From the NCBI RefSeq assembly GCF_036030735.1, contig NZ_CP107928.1, positions 2,976,001 through 3,040,000 of the forward strand: 64,000 nt of DNA. Reading direction: 5' to 3'. The notes below the pieces were generated by a model. The model did no database searches. It worked only from the letters and a program-made list of their open reading frames with translations, and had not been told where the DNA came from. Source of the DNA: Streptomyces sp. NBC_00425 (lineage in GTDB: Bacteria > Actinomycetota > Actinomycetes > Streptomycetales > Streptomycetaceae). Made by a program: the position numbers and the translations under genes. Shown piece after piece: positions 1 to 8,776 of the stretch. Within the stretch, counting starts at the first letter, position 1; each line of letters opens with the position of its first letter.

Positions 1-556
1 GGGGGATCAGCCGTTGCGCGACGTCGGCCTGGTGGGTGCGGACCTCGGTGACGTAGTTGAAGCCGGTGGAGATCAGCGCCTGGTCCAGGGGGGGCGTCGG
101 CCGGCAGGTCAGGGTCCGCTCGTCGTCCCGGGCGTCGGTGACCCGGGCCCCGCCTCCGCGCACCGCGCGGTACGTCTCGCCGCGCATGGGGATCGCGACG
201 ACCCCGACGACGGTCTCGCCGTCCTGTTCGGCGGCGATGGAGACGGCCCAGGTGGGGAGGCCGTACAGGTAGTTCACCGTGCCGTCGAGGGGGTCGATCA
301 CCCAGCGGACGCCGCTGGTGCCCGCGCTGGCGGCGCCCTCCTCGCCGAGGAGGCCGTCGTGGGGGCGGTGTTCGGCGATCAGGGAGGTGATCAGTTTCTC
401 GGCCGCGATGTCCATCTCGGTGACGACGTCGATCGGGCTCGACTTGGTGGCGGCGACCTCGAGGTCGGCCGGACGTCCGTCGCGCAGCAGCTCACCGGCG
501 CGGCGGGCGGCCTCCTCGGCGAGTCGGAGCAGTTCCGTGTGCAGGGGGTCGGTCAC
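1..556 (-). CDS. Inositol monophosphatase family protein (3' end cut by window edge)
   Basis: Predicted Mg-dependent phosphatase of the inositol monophosphatase/SuhB fold, acting on inositol phosphate or a related sugar phosphate in the cytosol. The GTG start gives MTDPLHTELLRLAEEAAR. The metal-binding and catalytic motif DPLDGTVN lies near residue 95, after a GEEG segment around residue 75, as is usual for the family. The C-terminal third, including the second WD..A metal motif, lies beyond position 1, so full activity cannot be judged. The start is 8 bp after the ferrochelatase stop, so the two genes are probably translated from one minus-strand transcript. Substrate is not known: the family also includes fructose-bisphosphatase, histidinol-phosphatase and PAP phosphatase. 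Confidence 0.85.
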   Translation of the reverse strand, partial: MTDPLHTELLRLAEEAARRAGELLRDGRPADLEVAATKSSPIDVVTEMDIAAEKLITSLIAEHRPHDGLLGEEGAASAGTSGVRWVIDPLDGTVNYLYGLPTWAVSIAAEQDGETVVGVVAIPMRGETYRAVRGGGARVTDARDDERTLTCRPTPPLDQALISTGFNYVTEVRTHQADVAQRLIP

Positions 557-564
557 GCCGTTCC

Positions 565-1692
565 TCACGCGTAGGGGCTGTCGGCGCCCGCGGCGGCGGG
601 CTTGGGGGCACGGGCGGGGCAGCAGCCGACCGGGCACAGGTCGTGGCTCGCCCCCAGGGCGCCCAGCGCGCAGGGGGTGACGTCCAGGCCGCTCTCCGCC
701 GCGGCGCGTTCCAGGACCAGCTCGCGGATCGCGGCGGCGAAGCGCGGGTCGGCGCCCACGGTGGCCGAGCGGCGCACCGGCAGGCCGAGCTCCCGCGCCT
801 TGGCCGTGGCCTCCGTGTCGAGGTCGTAGAGGACCTCCATGTGGTCGGAGACGAAGCCGATGGGGGCCATCACGACCGCCGGGGCGCCGGCCGCGTGCCG
901 TTCCTCGAGGTGGTCGCAGATGTCCGGCTCCAGCCAGGGGATGTGCGGGGCGCCGGAGCGGGACTGGTAGACGAGCTGCCAGGGGTGGTCCACGCCGGTC
1001 CGCTCGCGGACGGCGTCGGCGACGAGCCGAGCGGTGTCCAGGTGCTGCTTCACGTACGCGCCGCCGTCGCCGTGCTCCTCGACGGGGCCTGAGGCGTCGG
1101 CGGCGGCGATCGGGATCGAGTGGGTCGAGAAGGCGAGGTGCGCGCCGTCGCGGACGTCCCCCGGGAGGTCGGCCAGCGACCGCAGCACGCCCTCGATCAC
1201 GGGCTCCACGAAACCGGGGTGGTTGAAGTAGTGCCGCAGCTTGTCGACCCGGGGCGGCTCCAGGCCCTCGGCCTCCAGCGTTGCCAGCGCGTCGGCGAGG
1301 TTCTCACGGTACTGGCGGCAGCCCGAGTACGAGGCGTAGGCGCTGGTGGTGAGCACGAGGACGCGCCGGCGGCCGTCGGCGACCATCTCGCGCAGGGTGT
1401 CCGTGAGGTACGGGGCCCAGTTGCGGTTGCCCCAGTAGACCGGCAGGTCCAGGCCGTGGCCGGCGAAGTCCTTGCGCAGGGCGTCCAGGAGGGCGCGGTT
1501 CTGGTCGTTGATGGGGCTGACCCCGCCGAACAGGAAGTAGTGCTGCCCGACTTCCTTGAGGCGTTCCTTGGGGATGCCGCGCCCGCGCGTCACGTTCTCC
1601 AGGAACGGAACCACGTCGTCCGGCCCTTCCGGGCCGCCGAAGGAGAGCAGGAGCAGGGCGTCGTAAGGGGTGGCATCGAGCGCGTCTCGCAT
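565..1692 (-). CDS. hemH: Ferrochelatase (coproporphyrin ferrochelatase)
   Basis: Inserts ferrous iron into a porphyrin near the end of haem synthesis. In Actinobacteria the substrate is coproporphyrin III (CpfC activity); that is family knowledge, not read here. The 375-residue protein opens with [15 protein letters not shown] and carries [11 protein letters not shown], both typical of HemH. STHSIP near residue 190 holds the expected catalytic histidine. The C-terminus has a CALG..CPVGCCP cysteine cluster (about residues 342-358), as in actinobacterial enzymes that bind a [2Fe-2S] cluster. The ATG has AGGA seven bases upstream. It heads the hemH-inositol monophosphatase operon and is divergent from an MFS gene, with an iron-box-like sequence between. 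Confidence 0.95.
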   Translation of the reverse strand: MRDALDATPYDALLLLSFGGPEGPDDVVPFLENVTRGRGIPKERLKEVGQHYFLFGGVSPINDQNRALLDALRKDFAGHGLDLPVYWGNRNWAPYLTDTLREMVADGRRRVLVLTTSAYASYSGCRQYRENLADALATLEAEGLEPPRVDKLRHYFNHPGFVEPVIEGVLRSLADLPGDVRDGAHLAFSTHSIPIAAADASGPVEEHGDGGAYVKQHLDTARLVADAVRERTGVDHPWQLVYQSRSGAPHIPWLEPDICDHLEERHAAGAPAVVMAPIGFVSDHMEVLYDLDTEATAKARELGLPVRRSATVGADPRFAAAIRELVLERAAAESGLDVTPCALGALGASHDLCPVGCCPARAPKPAAAGADSPYA

Positions 1693-1772
1693 GGGTCGAT
1701 CCTGCCACCCGCCTCCGGCGGTCGCGGCAGGGCGGGGCGCCGGACGGGAGCGCGGCCGCCCGCCCGTATGCG

Positions 1773-1791
1773 TTAGGGTTGCCTAAGTTCG
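1773..1791. promoter_or_regulatory. Candidate iron box (DmdR/IdeR type) between hemH and the MFS gene
   Basis: The sequence TTAGGGTTGCCTAAGTTCG matches 13 of 19 bases of the consensus TTAGGTTAGCCTAACCTAA by my hand alignment. The left half (TTAGG) and the centre (GCCTAA) are intact and the right end is poor. It lies about 80 bp upstream of hemH and 135 bp upstream of the MFS start, so it could control either. Weaker than the box at 26239; binding is inferred. Confidence 0.4.
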
Positions 1792-1924
1792 ACAGCTGTA
1801 TGAGCTGCTTCACGCCTTACCGGTTCCGCCGGGATCCGGATGCCTGCCGAGTCCCTGCCGAACCGCCTCCCTCACGCCGCGCCGGCCTCGCACACGCGCG
1901 TGACCGGACCCCCGGAGACCCTTC

Positions 1925-3166
1925 GTGCCCAGCCCGTACCGCGCCCTGTTCACCGCTCCCGGCTCCAAGAGCTTCTCCGCCGCGGGGTTCGTCGGCAGGA
2001 TGCCGCTGTCGATGATGGGCATCGGCGTGGTCACGATGGTCTCGCAGCTCACGGGGCGCTACGGGCTCGCGGGCGCGCTGTCGGCGACCATCGCACTGGC
2101 GGCCGCGGTCTTCGGGCCGCAGATCTCGCGCCTGGTGGACCGCCACGGTCAGCGCAGGGTGCTGCGCCCCGCGACGCTGGTCGCCCTCGGCGCCGCGGCC
2201 GGGCTGCTGCTGGCCGCGCACTTCGAGTGGCCCGACTGGGTGCTGTTCGCGTGCGCCGCCGGCGTCGGCACGGTGCCCAGTCTCGGCGCGATGATCCGGG
2301 CCCGCTGGGCCTCCCTGTACCGGGGCACCCCCCGACTGCACACCGCGTACTCCTTCGAGTCCGTGGTCGACGAGGTGTGCTTCATCTTCGGGCCGATCAT
2401 CTCCATCGGTCTGTCCACGGCCTGGTTCCCGGAGGCCGGACCGCTGCTCGCAGCCTGCTTCCTGGCCGTCGGAGTCTTCTGGCTGACCGCCCAGCGGGCC
2501 ACCGAGCCCGCGCCGCACCCGCGCGACGAACAGCACGACACGGGTTCGGCGCTGCGTTCGCCGGGACTGCAGGTTCTGGTGGCCACCTTCGTGGCGACCG
2601 GCGCGATCTTCGGTGCGGTCGACGTGGTCACCGTCGCGTTCGCCGACGAGCAGGGCCACCAGGCGGCCGCCAGCGTCGTCCTGGCGCTCTACGCGGCCGG
2701 CTCCTGCCTAGCGGGGCTCGTGTTCGGACTGCTGCGCCCGAAGGGCCCGGCGGAACGACGTTGGCTGCTGGGCGTGTTCATGATGGCCGTGAGTATGATC
2801 CCCCTCCTACTGGTCGGAAACTTGCCGTTTCTGGCCGTGGCGCTGTTCGTAGCGGGCCTGGCCATCGCTCCCACGATGATCACCACCATGTCCCTCATCG
2901 AAGAGCACGTACCACGCGCGCGATTGACCGAGGGCATGACCTGGATCAGCACCGGGCTCGCGGTCGGCGTCGCGCTCGGCTCCTCCATCGCCGGCTGGGT
3001 CATCGACGCGGCCGGGGCGCGGGCCGGGTACGGGGTTCCGGCGGTGTCCGGAGCCGTCGCGGTCGCGGTCGGTTTCCTGGGGTACCGCCGGCTGAGAAGG
3101 CCGGCGCCGGGTCGTGGAGGCACCGTTGAGCAGCACAGCGAGCGGGAAGAACGCCGTCTGGCGTAA
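1925..3166 (+). CDS. MFS transporter
   Basis: Integral membrane carrier of the major facilitator superfamily, 413 residues, about the normal size for a 12-helix drug or metabolite exporter. Hydrophobic segments recur throughout, and a loop motif RLVDRHGQRRVLRP near residues 70-85 resembles the MFS motif A between helices 2 and 3. A charged central loop (residues about 195-215) separates two halves. The GTG start gives MPSPYRALFTAPGSKSF. Its 3' end overlaps the next gene by 41 bp, so the two are probably co-transcribed and translationally coupled. The substrate is unknown. The iron-box-like site upstream would fit a siderophore or haem-related exporter, but this is only a guess. Confidence 0.85.
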   Translation: MPSPYRALFTAPGSKSFSAAGFVGRMPLSMMGIGVVTMVSQLTGRYGLAGALSATIALAAAVFGPQISRLVDRHGQRRVLRPATLVALGAAAGLLLAAHFEWPDWVLFACAAGVGTVPSLGAMIRARWASLYRGTPRLHTAYSFESVVDEVCFIFGPIISIGLSTAWFPEAGPLLAACFLAVGVFWLTAQRATEPAPHPRDEQHDTGSALRSPGLQVLVATFVATGAIFGAVDVVTVAFADEQGHQAAASVVLALYAAGSCLAGLVFGLLRPKGPAERRWLLGVFMMAVSMIPLLLVGNLPFLAVALFVAGLAIAPTMITTMSLIEEHVPRARLTEGMTWISTGLAVGVALGSSIAGWVIDAAGARAGYGVPAVSGAVAVAVGFLGYRRLRRPAPGRGGTVEQHSEREERRLA

Positions 3167-4445
3167 CTGGGGCGGCAACGTCGTCGCACGTCCCGCGCGG
3201 GAGGTCACGCCCGCCTCCGTCGACGAACTGGCCGCCGCGGTGCGCCGGGCCGCCGAGGACGGGCTGAAGGTGAAGGCGGTCGGCTCCGGCCACTCCTTCA
3301 CGTCGATCGCCGCGACCGACGGCGTGTTGATCCGCCCTCAACTGTTGACCGGCATCCGCGACGTCGACCGGGAGAACATGACCGTCACGGTCGAGGCCGG
3401 CACGCCGCTCAAGAGACTCAACCTGGCTCTCGCACGCGAGGGCCTGTCGCTCACCAACATGGGCGACATCATGGAGCAGACGGTGTCGGGCGCCACCAGC
3501 ACCGGCACCCACGGCACGGGCCGCGAGTCGGCCTCCATCGCCGCCCAGATCAAGGGCCTCGAGCTGGTGACGGCCGACGGCTCGGTGCTCACCTGCTCCG
3601 AGAAGGAGAACCCGGACGTCTTCGCGGCGGCGCGGATCGGCCTGGGCGCCCTCGGCATCGTCACCGCGATCACCTTCGCCGTGGAGCCGATCTTCCTGCT
3701 CACCGCGCGCGAGGAGCCGATGCCCTTCGACAGGGTCCTGGCCGACTTCGACGCGCTGTGGGCGGAGAACGAGCACTTCGAGTTCTACTGGTTCCCCCAC
3801 ACGGGCAGCACCAACACCAAGCGCAACAACCGCAGCGCCGGGCCCCGCAAGCCGGTGAGCCAGGTCGCCGGCTTCGTCGAGGACGAACTCCTCTCCAACG
3901 GCGTCTTCCAGGTCGCCCAGTGGGTCGGCCGCGCGGCCCCCGCCACGATCCCGGCCATCGCCAGGATCTCCAGCAAGGCCCTGTCCGCGCGCACCTACAC
4001 CGACATCCCCTACAAGGTCTACACGTCCCCGCGCCGGGTGCGGTTCCTCGAGATGGAGTACGCGCTTCCCCGGGAGGCCGTGACCGAGGCACTGCGCGAA
4101 CTGAAGGCGATGGTCGACCGCTCCGGTCTGCGCGTCAGCTTCCCCGTGGAGGTGCGCACCGCGCCGGCGGACGACATCACCCTGTCCACCGCCTCGGGAC
4201 GCGACAGCGCGTACATCGCGGTGCACATGGTCAAGGGCGCGTCGTACTCGCAGTACTTCACCGCCGCCGAGCACATCTTCACCGCGTACGAGGGCCGACC
4301 GCACTGGGGCAAGATCCACACGCGGGACGCCGAGTACTTCGCCTCCGTCTACCCGCGCTTCGGCGAGTTCACGGCACTGCGGGACCGGCTCGACCCCGAC
4401 CGTCGTTTCCAGAACGACTACGTGCGCCGGGTCCTGGGGACGTGA
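3126..4445 (+). CDS. FAD-linked oxidase, D-arabinono-1,4-lactone/alditol oxidase family
   Basis: Flavoprotein of the vanillyl-alcohol-oxidase fold that oxidises a sugar alcohol or aldonolactone with oxygen as acceptor. The N-terminal FAD domain has VGSGHSFTSIA near residue 50; the histidine is the position of covalent FAD attachment in alditol oxidase. GATSTGTHGTG near residue 120 contacts the flavin pyrophosphate. The C-terminal domain ends with RPHWGKIH, the conserved substrate-site motif of the lactone oxidase family. I chose TTG at 3126 because GGAGG lies five bases upstream; GTG at 3114 has no visible site. It overlaps the MFS gene by 41 bp. Exact substrate unknown (gulonolactone, arabinonolactone or xylitol/sorbitol possible). 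Confidence 0.88.
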   Translation: MSSTASGKNAVWRNWGGNVVARPAREVTPASVDELAAAVRRAAEDGLKVKAVGSGHSFTSIAATDGVLIRPQLLTGIRDVDRENMTVTVEAGTPLKRLNLALAREGLSLTNMGDIMEQTVSGATSTGTHGTGRESASIAAQIKGLELVTADGSVLTCSEKENPDVFAAARIGLGALGIVTAITFAVEPIFLLTAREEPMPFDRVLADFDALWAENEHFEFYWFPHTGSTNTKRNNRSAGPRKPVSQVAGFVEDELLSNGVFQVAQWVGRAAPATIPAIARISSKALSARTYTDIPYKVYTSPRRVRFLEMEYALPREAVTEALRELKAMVDRSGLRVSFPVEVRTAPADDITLSTASGRDSAYIAVHMVKGASYSQYFTAAEHIFTAYEGRPHWGKIHTRDAEYFASVYPRFGEFTALRDRLDPDRRFQNDYVRRVLGT

Positions 4446-4994
4446 CGGGCGTCGCCGACGGGCCCGGCCTCGTTCCACGTCCTCCCGTCCGGGCTCCTCG
4501 ATGCTTTCCGGCCTTTGGCGCATACCGGGGACTAGCCCGACTTTTCCGCACCGGGTAGGCCAACCGCTCCACAAAGGGGCGTACGGGTGAAACCGGGAGT
4601 TCCGATTCGGGCGATTGCGTGAGGTACGCCACTTTCAAGATCGTCAAATGCGCGCCACGAAGGGCCAATTCCCACCTCGCGCCAGAAGTTGGGTGGCGCG
4701 CCAATCCACGCACGTGGCCCAAATGGAGTACTGTTGCGAGCCCTGGACCCGGTCTCCCGCCAGGATGTCCGGGGCCTCGCCGGACCACCTGAAGGGGACC
4801 GGTCGCACAGGGTGACGGCTTCGGTGACTCAGCGTGGAGAATAGGTAACCGTGCCATAACGGCGGCGCGGGATCCGTGCCCGACACGCCGGGCAACTCGG
4901 CAAGGTTGTGGCAGGCTGCACCCGGGCAGGCCACACTCGACTAGCGGAAGCAGCGACGCACGTGACGTCGGCAGGCACCACCCGGGAGGTCCCC
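4446..4994. other. Intergenic region upstream of sepH
   Basis: About 550 bp with no convincing gene; short open frames here lack third-position GC bias. The region presumably carries the sepH promoter and an untranslated leader. I see a short inverted repeat, TGTGGC at 4907-4912 with GCCACA at 4930-4935, and TTGG..GCCAA-type symmetry around 4689-4704, but no convincing -35/-10 pair or terminator. Confidence 0.5.
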
Positions 4995-6035
4995 ATGCCC
5001 GAACTGCGTGTCGTGGCCGTCTCGAATGACGGCACACGGCTGGTGCTGAAGGCTGCGGACAGCACGGAGTACACGCTTCCGATCGACGAGCGTCTGCGCG
5101 CCGCCGTACGCGGCGACCGTCCCCGCCTCGGCCAGATCGAGATCGAGGTGGAGAGCCATCTCCGCCCCCGCGACATCCAGGCGCGTATACGTGCCGGTGC
5201 CACCGCGGAAGAAGTCGCCCAGATGGCCGGCATCCCCGTCGACCGTGTGCGCCGCTTCGAGGGCCCCGTGCTGGCCGAGCGCGCCTTCATGGCCGAACGG
5301 GCCCGGAAGACTCCGGTCCGTCGGCCCGGCGAGAACGCCGGACCCCAACTCGGCGAGGCCGTCCAGGAACGGCTGCTGCTGCGCGGCGCCGACAAGGACA
5401 CCGTCCAGTGGGACTCGTGGCGTCGCGACGACGGCACCTGGGAGGTCCTGCTCGTCTATCTGGTCGCAGGCGAACCGCATTCGGCGAGCTGGACGTACGA
5501 CCCGCCCCGGCGGCTCGTCCAGGCGGTCGACGACGAGGCGCGTTCGCTGATCGGCGAGTCCGACGACCTGGCCGCGCCGGAGCCCAGCTTTCCGTTCGTC
5601 CCGCGCATCGCACGGCTGCCGCGCGACCGGCCGCTGGACCGCGCCCTCGACCGGGAGCGGCCCAGCCTGCCGGCCCCGCCGTCCGAGTCGGCCGAGGAGA
5701 GCGCCGAGCGCGAACGCGACTCGCTGACCAGCCTGTTGGAGGCGGTGCCGAGCTTCCGCGGCGACATGGTCGTCCCGGAGCGCCCGGCGGACGCCGTCAC
5801 AGAGGAGCCGGACGAACAGGAGCCCGAGGTCGAGGAGCCGCCGGCGCCCGCCGCTTCGGCCGGTTCCGCCTACGCGGACGTCCTCATGCCGCGGTCCGTC
5901 GGCAGCCACCGCGAGCGTCTCGTCGGCGCCACCGACCGCCAGGCCGAGGCGGACGGCGTCCGTCCGGGCCGCCGGGCCGCGGTGCCGAGCTGGGACGAGA
6001 TCGTGTTCGGCACCCGGCGCAAGAAGCAGGAGTGA
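4995..6035 (+). CDS. sepH: SepH, FtsZ-associated septation protein (DUF3071)
   Basis: Actinobacterial cell-division protein; in Streptomyces SepH binds FtsZ directly and stimulates its assembly during septum formation in vegetative and sporulating hyphae (published for S. venezuelae). The 346-residue protein starts MPELRVVAVSNDGTRLVL at an ATG preceded by GGGAGGT. The conserved N-terminal DUF3071 domain spans roughly residues 1-180 and includes a helix-turn-helix-like stretch (ATAEEVAQMAGIPVDRVRRF). A disordered acidic, Pro/Ala-rich linker follows. The C-terminus ends in the conserved WDEIVFGTRRKKQE motif typical of SepH. The gene appears monocistronic and ends in a strong convergent terminator. 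Confidence 0.95.
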   Translation: MPELRVVAVSNDGTRLVLKAADSTEYTLPIDERLRAAVRGDRPRLGQIEIEVESHLRPRDIQARIRAGATAEEVAQMAGIPVDRVRRFEGPVLAERAFMAERARKTPVRRPGENAGPQLGEAVQERLLLRGADKDTVQWDSWRRDDGTWEVLLVYLVAGEPHSASWTYDPPRRLVQAVDDEARSLIGESDDLAAPEPSFPFVPRIARLPRDRPLDRALDRERPSLPAPPSESAEESAERERDSLTSLLEAVPSFRGDMVVPERPADAVTEEPDEQEPEVEEPPAPAASAGSAYADVLMPRSVGSHRERLVGATDRQAEADGVRPGRRAAVPSWDEIVFGTRRKKQE

Positions 6036-6110
6036 CCGGGGCCTCGGACCAGCCCCGCGGGGCGTCCGCCGGTTCGCCGACCCCGGCGCGCACGGCGCTT
6101 TCTACGCAGC

Positions 6111-6143
6111 AGGAGGGCCGCACCCGTTCGGTGCGGCCCTCCT
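6111..6143. terminator. Bidirectional terminator between sepH and the sulfurtransferase
   Basis: Perfect 14-bp inverted repeat (AGGAGGGCCGCACC / GGTGCGGCCCTCCT) with a five-base loop, placed between two convergent genes. Confidence 0.85.
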
Positions 6144-6163
6144 GTGCTGCCCACCCGGTGGGA

Positions 6164-7015
6164 TCACTGCGGGTCCGGGCCCACGGCGACCGGCCGGGAC
6201 GGGTCCGAGGACCACTGCGACCAGGACCCGACGTACAGGGCGGCGGGGATGCCGGCGACGGCCAGGGCGAGCACCTCGTGCGCGCCGGAGACGCCCGAGC
6301 CGCAGTAGACGCCGACCTCGGCCCCGTCGGACGCCCCCAGGGCCTTGAAACGGTCCCTCAGGTCCTCCGGGGCCAGGAACCGTCCGTCCCGGCCCACGTT
6401 GTCGTTCGTCGGCGCGGAGACGGCGCCCGGGATGTGCCCGCCGACGCGGTCGATCGGCTCGACCTCGCCCCGGTACCGCTCCCCCGCGCGGGCGTCGAAC
6501 AGCACTCCGGAGCGGGCGAGGGCCGCGGCCTCGTCGGCGTCGAGCAGGCCCGTGGCGCCCGGGACCGGCGCGAAGTCGCCCTCCACGCGCGCGGGGACGT
6601 CCACCGAGAGGTCCCCCTGCCACGACGGCAACCCGCCGTCCAGGACCCGCACGTCCGGGTGACCCGTCCAGCGCAGCAGCCACCACGCGCGTGCCGCCGC
6701 CCAGCCCTGCCCGCCGTCGTAGACCACGACCGGCCGGCCGGCGAAGACGCCCGCCCGGCGCATCGCCGCGCCGAACTCCCCGAGGTCGGGCAGCGGATGA
6801 CGGCCGGCCGCCCCCGCGGAGCCCGCGAGATCGCGGTCCAGGTCGACGTAGACCGCGCCCGGCACATGCCCGGACTCATAGGCGGCGCGGCCGTCGAAGG
6901 GCGGCTCACCGGCCGCCTTCGCCGTACTGAGCTGCCAGCGGACGTCGAGGACGACGGGCGGGTTCTCCCCCGCCAGGTCGCCGGCCAGTTCCGATGCGGT
7001 GATGATGGCGTTCAT
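6164..7015 (-). CDS. Thiosulfate/3-mercaptopyruvate sulfurtransferase (tandem rhodanese)
   Basis: Two-domain rhodanese that moves a sulfane sulfur from thiosulfate or 3-mercaptopyruvate to an acceptor such as cyanide or a thiol. The inactive N-terminal rhodanese domain covers about residues 1-130 (VVLDVRW, GHVPGAVYVDLD, VVVYDGG). The C-terminal domain covers about 150-283 (LFDARAGERYRGE, GHIPGAVS). The active-site loop is CGSGVSGA near residue 238; this loop type is closer to 3-mercaptopyruvate sulfurtransferases (CGxGxT/SA) than to classical rhodanese. The ATG at 7015 was preferred to the one at 7024 because GAGG sits at good distance only for the former. It ends head-on with sepH across a shared terminator. 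Confidence 0.92.
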   Translation of the reverse strand: MNAIITASELAGDLAGENPPVVLDVRWQLSTAKAAGEPPFDGRAAYESGHVPGAVYVDLDRDLAGSAGAAGRHPLPDLGEFGAAMRRAGVFAGRPVVVYDGGQGWAAARAWWLLRWTGHPDVRVLDGGLPSWQGDLSVDVPARVEGDFAPVPGATGLLDADEAAALARSGVLFDARAGERYRGEVEPIDRVGGHIPGAVSAPTNDNVGRDGRFLAPEDLRDRFKALGASDGAEVGVYCGSGVSGAHEVLALAVAGIPAALYVGSWSQWSSDPSRPVAVGPDPQ

Positions 7016-7233
7016 GGTCACCATCCTCGCGTACGGGGTGGCCCCGTCGCCCGTGTCCGGCTACTCTGCTCGGCCGGACAGCCTCGATCACGAGGCGTGC
7101 GGGATCGAGCACGTGCCGTACAGGCGATCGACATGCGGCGACACCCGCGCGTGAACCCCGGGGAAACCCCCCACCAGGGAGCCTCCGAGGCGGCAGCGAC
7201 ACGACACCCCGAGTGGCCGAGGAAAGGGAGACG

Positions 7234-8037
7234 ATGACCGAGGCAGGCGGGCCGGCCGGCACGATCGGCGCGACACACGCGCGGTATGCACCCGGGACAC
7301 CCTGCTGGGTGAGTCTGATGGCGCACGGGTTGACGGCGACGCAGGAGTTCTACGGGCAGCTCTTCGGCTGGGACTTCCGGCCCGGCCCGGAGCAGCTCGG
7401 ACCCTACGTGCGCGCGCTGCTCGACGGCCAGGAGGTCGCCGGCATCGGCCAACTCCCCCCGGACCGCCACCTGCCCGTCGCCTGGACGCCCTACTTCGCC
7501 TCCGACGACGTGGACAGCACAGCGGAAACGGTGAGGCTGTGCGGCGGCACGATCGGGGTGGGCCCCCTGGACGCCTCCGACGCCGGACGGCTGGCGATCG
7601 GCTCCGACCCCTCCGGCGCGGTGTTCGGCGTCTGGCAGGCAGCGGGCCACGTGGGCGCCACCGTCTCCGGCGTGCCGGGAACCCCCGTCTGGAACGATCT
7701 GACGACCTATGAGACGGCGGGCGTCCGCAAGTTCTACGAGACGGTCTTCGGCTACGCCGAGGAAGCCGTGGAGTCCCCCGACCACGACTACGTGACCCTG
7801 CATGTCGGCGGTCACCCGGTCGCCGGTCTGCACGGCGTGGGCGCCGCACTGCCCCGGGACCTGGGGCCGCACTGGACGACGTACTTCGAGGTGGCCGACA
7901 CGGACGCGGCGATGGTCCGGGTGACCGAGCTCGGCGGCCGGGTGCTCACACCGGCCCAGGACAGCACGCACGGGCGCGTGGCGGTGGTGGCCGACCCGGA
8001 GGGCGCCCGCTTCGCCCTGATCCAGGAACCGCGGTAG
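7234..8037 (+). CDS. VOC-superfamily protein with two glyoxalase-like domains
   Basis: Two tandem vicinal-oxygen-chelate (glyoxalase/bleomycin-resistance) domains, about residues 15-125 and 140-265, each beginning PCWVSLM or PVWNDL and holding a FYGQLFGWDF or FYETVFGYAE motif. Such 260-270-residue proteins are common in Streptomyces. Some are annotated as hydroxylases near biosynthetic clusters, but most are of unknown substrate. The ATG at 7234 follows GAAAGGGAG, clearly better than the upstream in-frame GTG. The gene stands alone, divergent from the sulfurtransferase and convergent with tdk. Function beyond the fold cannot be given. Confidence 0.85.
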   Translation: MTEAGGPAGTIGATHARYAPGTPCWVSLMAHGLTATQEFYGQLFGWDFRPGPEQLGPYVRALLDGQEVAGIGQLPPDRHLPVAWTPYFASDDVDSTAETVRLCGGTIGVGPLDASDAGRLAIGSDPSGAVFGVWQAAGHVGATVSGVPGTPVWNDLTTYETAGVRKFYETVFGYAEEAVESPDHDYVTLHVGGHPVAGLHGVGAALPRDLGPHWTTYFEVADTDAAMVRVTELGGRVLTPAQDSTHGRVAVVADPEGARFALIQEPR

Positions 8038-8073
8038 GCAGCGGCGGCACGCCTTCCCGCACGCGCGCGTCGC

Positions 8074-8721
8074 TCAGATCTGCTGTACCGGCAGCACGTC
8101 CGGGGACAGGGCGGCCGCGCGTGCGGACGCCGCGGTCATCCGGCGTCGGTGGTGGCGCCTGCACAGGACCTCGTAGCCGACCGTGTCCGCCTGGTTCACG
8201 TCGCCGACGACGACCTGCGCGCCCTCGACGACCATGAAGCCGCCCACCGTGCGGGCGTTGTGCGTGGCCCGGGCGCCGCACCAGCACAGGGCCTCGACCT
8301 GCAGCACCTCCACGCGGTCGGCGAGTTCGACGAGCCGCTGGGAGCCGGGGAACAGCTTGGAGCGGAAGTCGGTGGTGATACCGAAGGCGTAGACGTCGAC
8401 GTCCAGGTCGTCGACGACGCGCGCGAGCTGGTCGATCTGCTCCTCGGCGAGGAACTGCGCCTCGTCCGCGATCACATAGTCCGCACGGCCGCCCTGCGAG
8501 AGGTGGTCGACGAGATAGGCGTACAGGTCCTGGCCGTCCTCGACCTCGACCGCGTCGGTGACCAGGCCGAGACGGGAGGACAGCTTGCCCTCGCCCGCAC
8601 GGTCGTCGCGGGTGAAGATGATGCCCTGCAGGCCGCGCGCGGATCGGTTGTGCTCTATCTGGAGAGCCAGCGTCGACTTCCCGCAGTCCATGGTTCCGGA
8701 GAAGAACACCAGCTCGGGCAT
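8074..8721 (-). CDS. tdk: Thymidine kinase
   Basis: ATP-dependent phosphorylation of thymidine (and deoxyuridine) to the monophosphate, in the pyrimidine salvage pathway. The 215-residue length fits type II thymidine kinases. The P-loop GTMDCGKST is at residues 9-17. DEAQFL near residue 87 supplies the catalytic and Mg-binding residues. Zinc-binding cysteines appear as CWCGARATHNAR near 144-155 and CRRHH near 187-191, forming the lasso-domain zinc site. It is the last gene of a minus-strand run with the phosphatase-superfamily gene, whose stop is 55 bp upstream. Confidence 0.95.
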   Translation of the reverse strand: MPELVFFSGTMDCGKSTLALQIEHNRSARGLQGIIFTRDDRAGEGKLSSRLGLVTDAVEVEDGQDLYAYLVDHLSQGGRADYVIADEAQFLAEEQIDQLARVVDDLDVDVYAFGITTDFRSKLFPGSQRLVELADRVEVLQVEALCWCGARATHNARTVGGFMVVEGAQVVVGDVNQADTVGYEVLCRRHHRRRMTAASARAAALSPDVLPVQQI

Positions 8722-8776
8722 GGGAAGTTGAACGCCTTTCGGTGAGGTGAGCGAGAGCAGGGACGGTTCCGGGGCT

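Noticed and set aside
4615..4815. 66-residue open frame upstream of sepH
   Set aside because: No ribosome-binding site and no third-position bias; region better explained as sepH leader.
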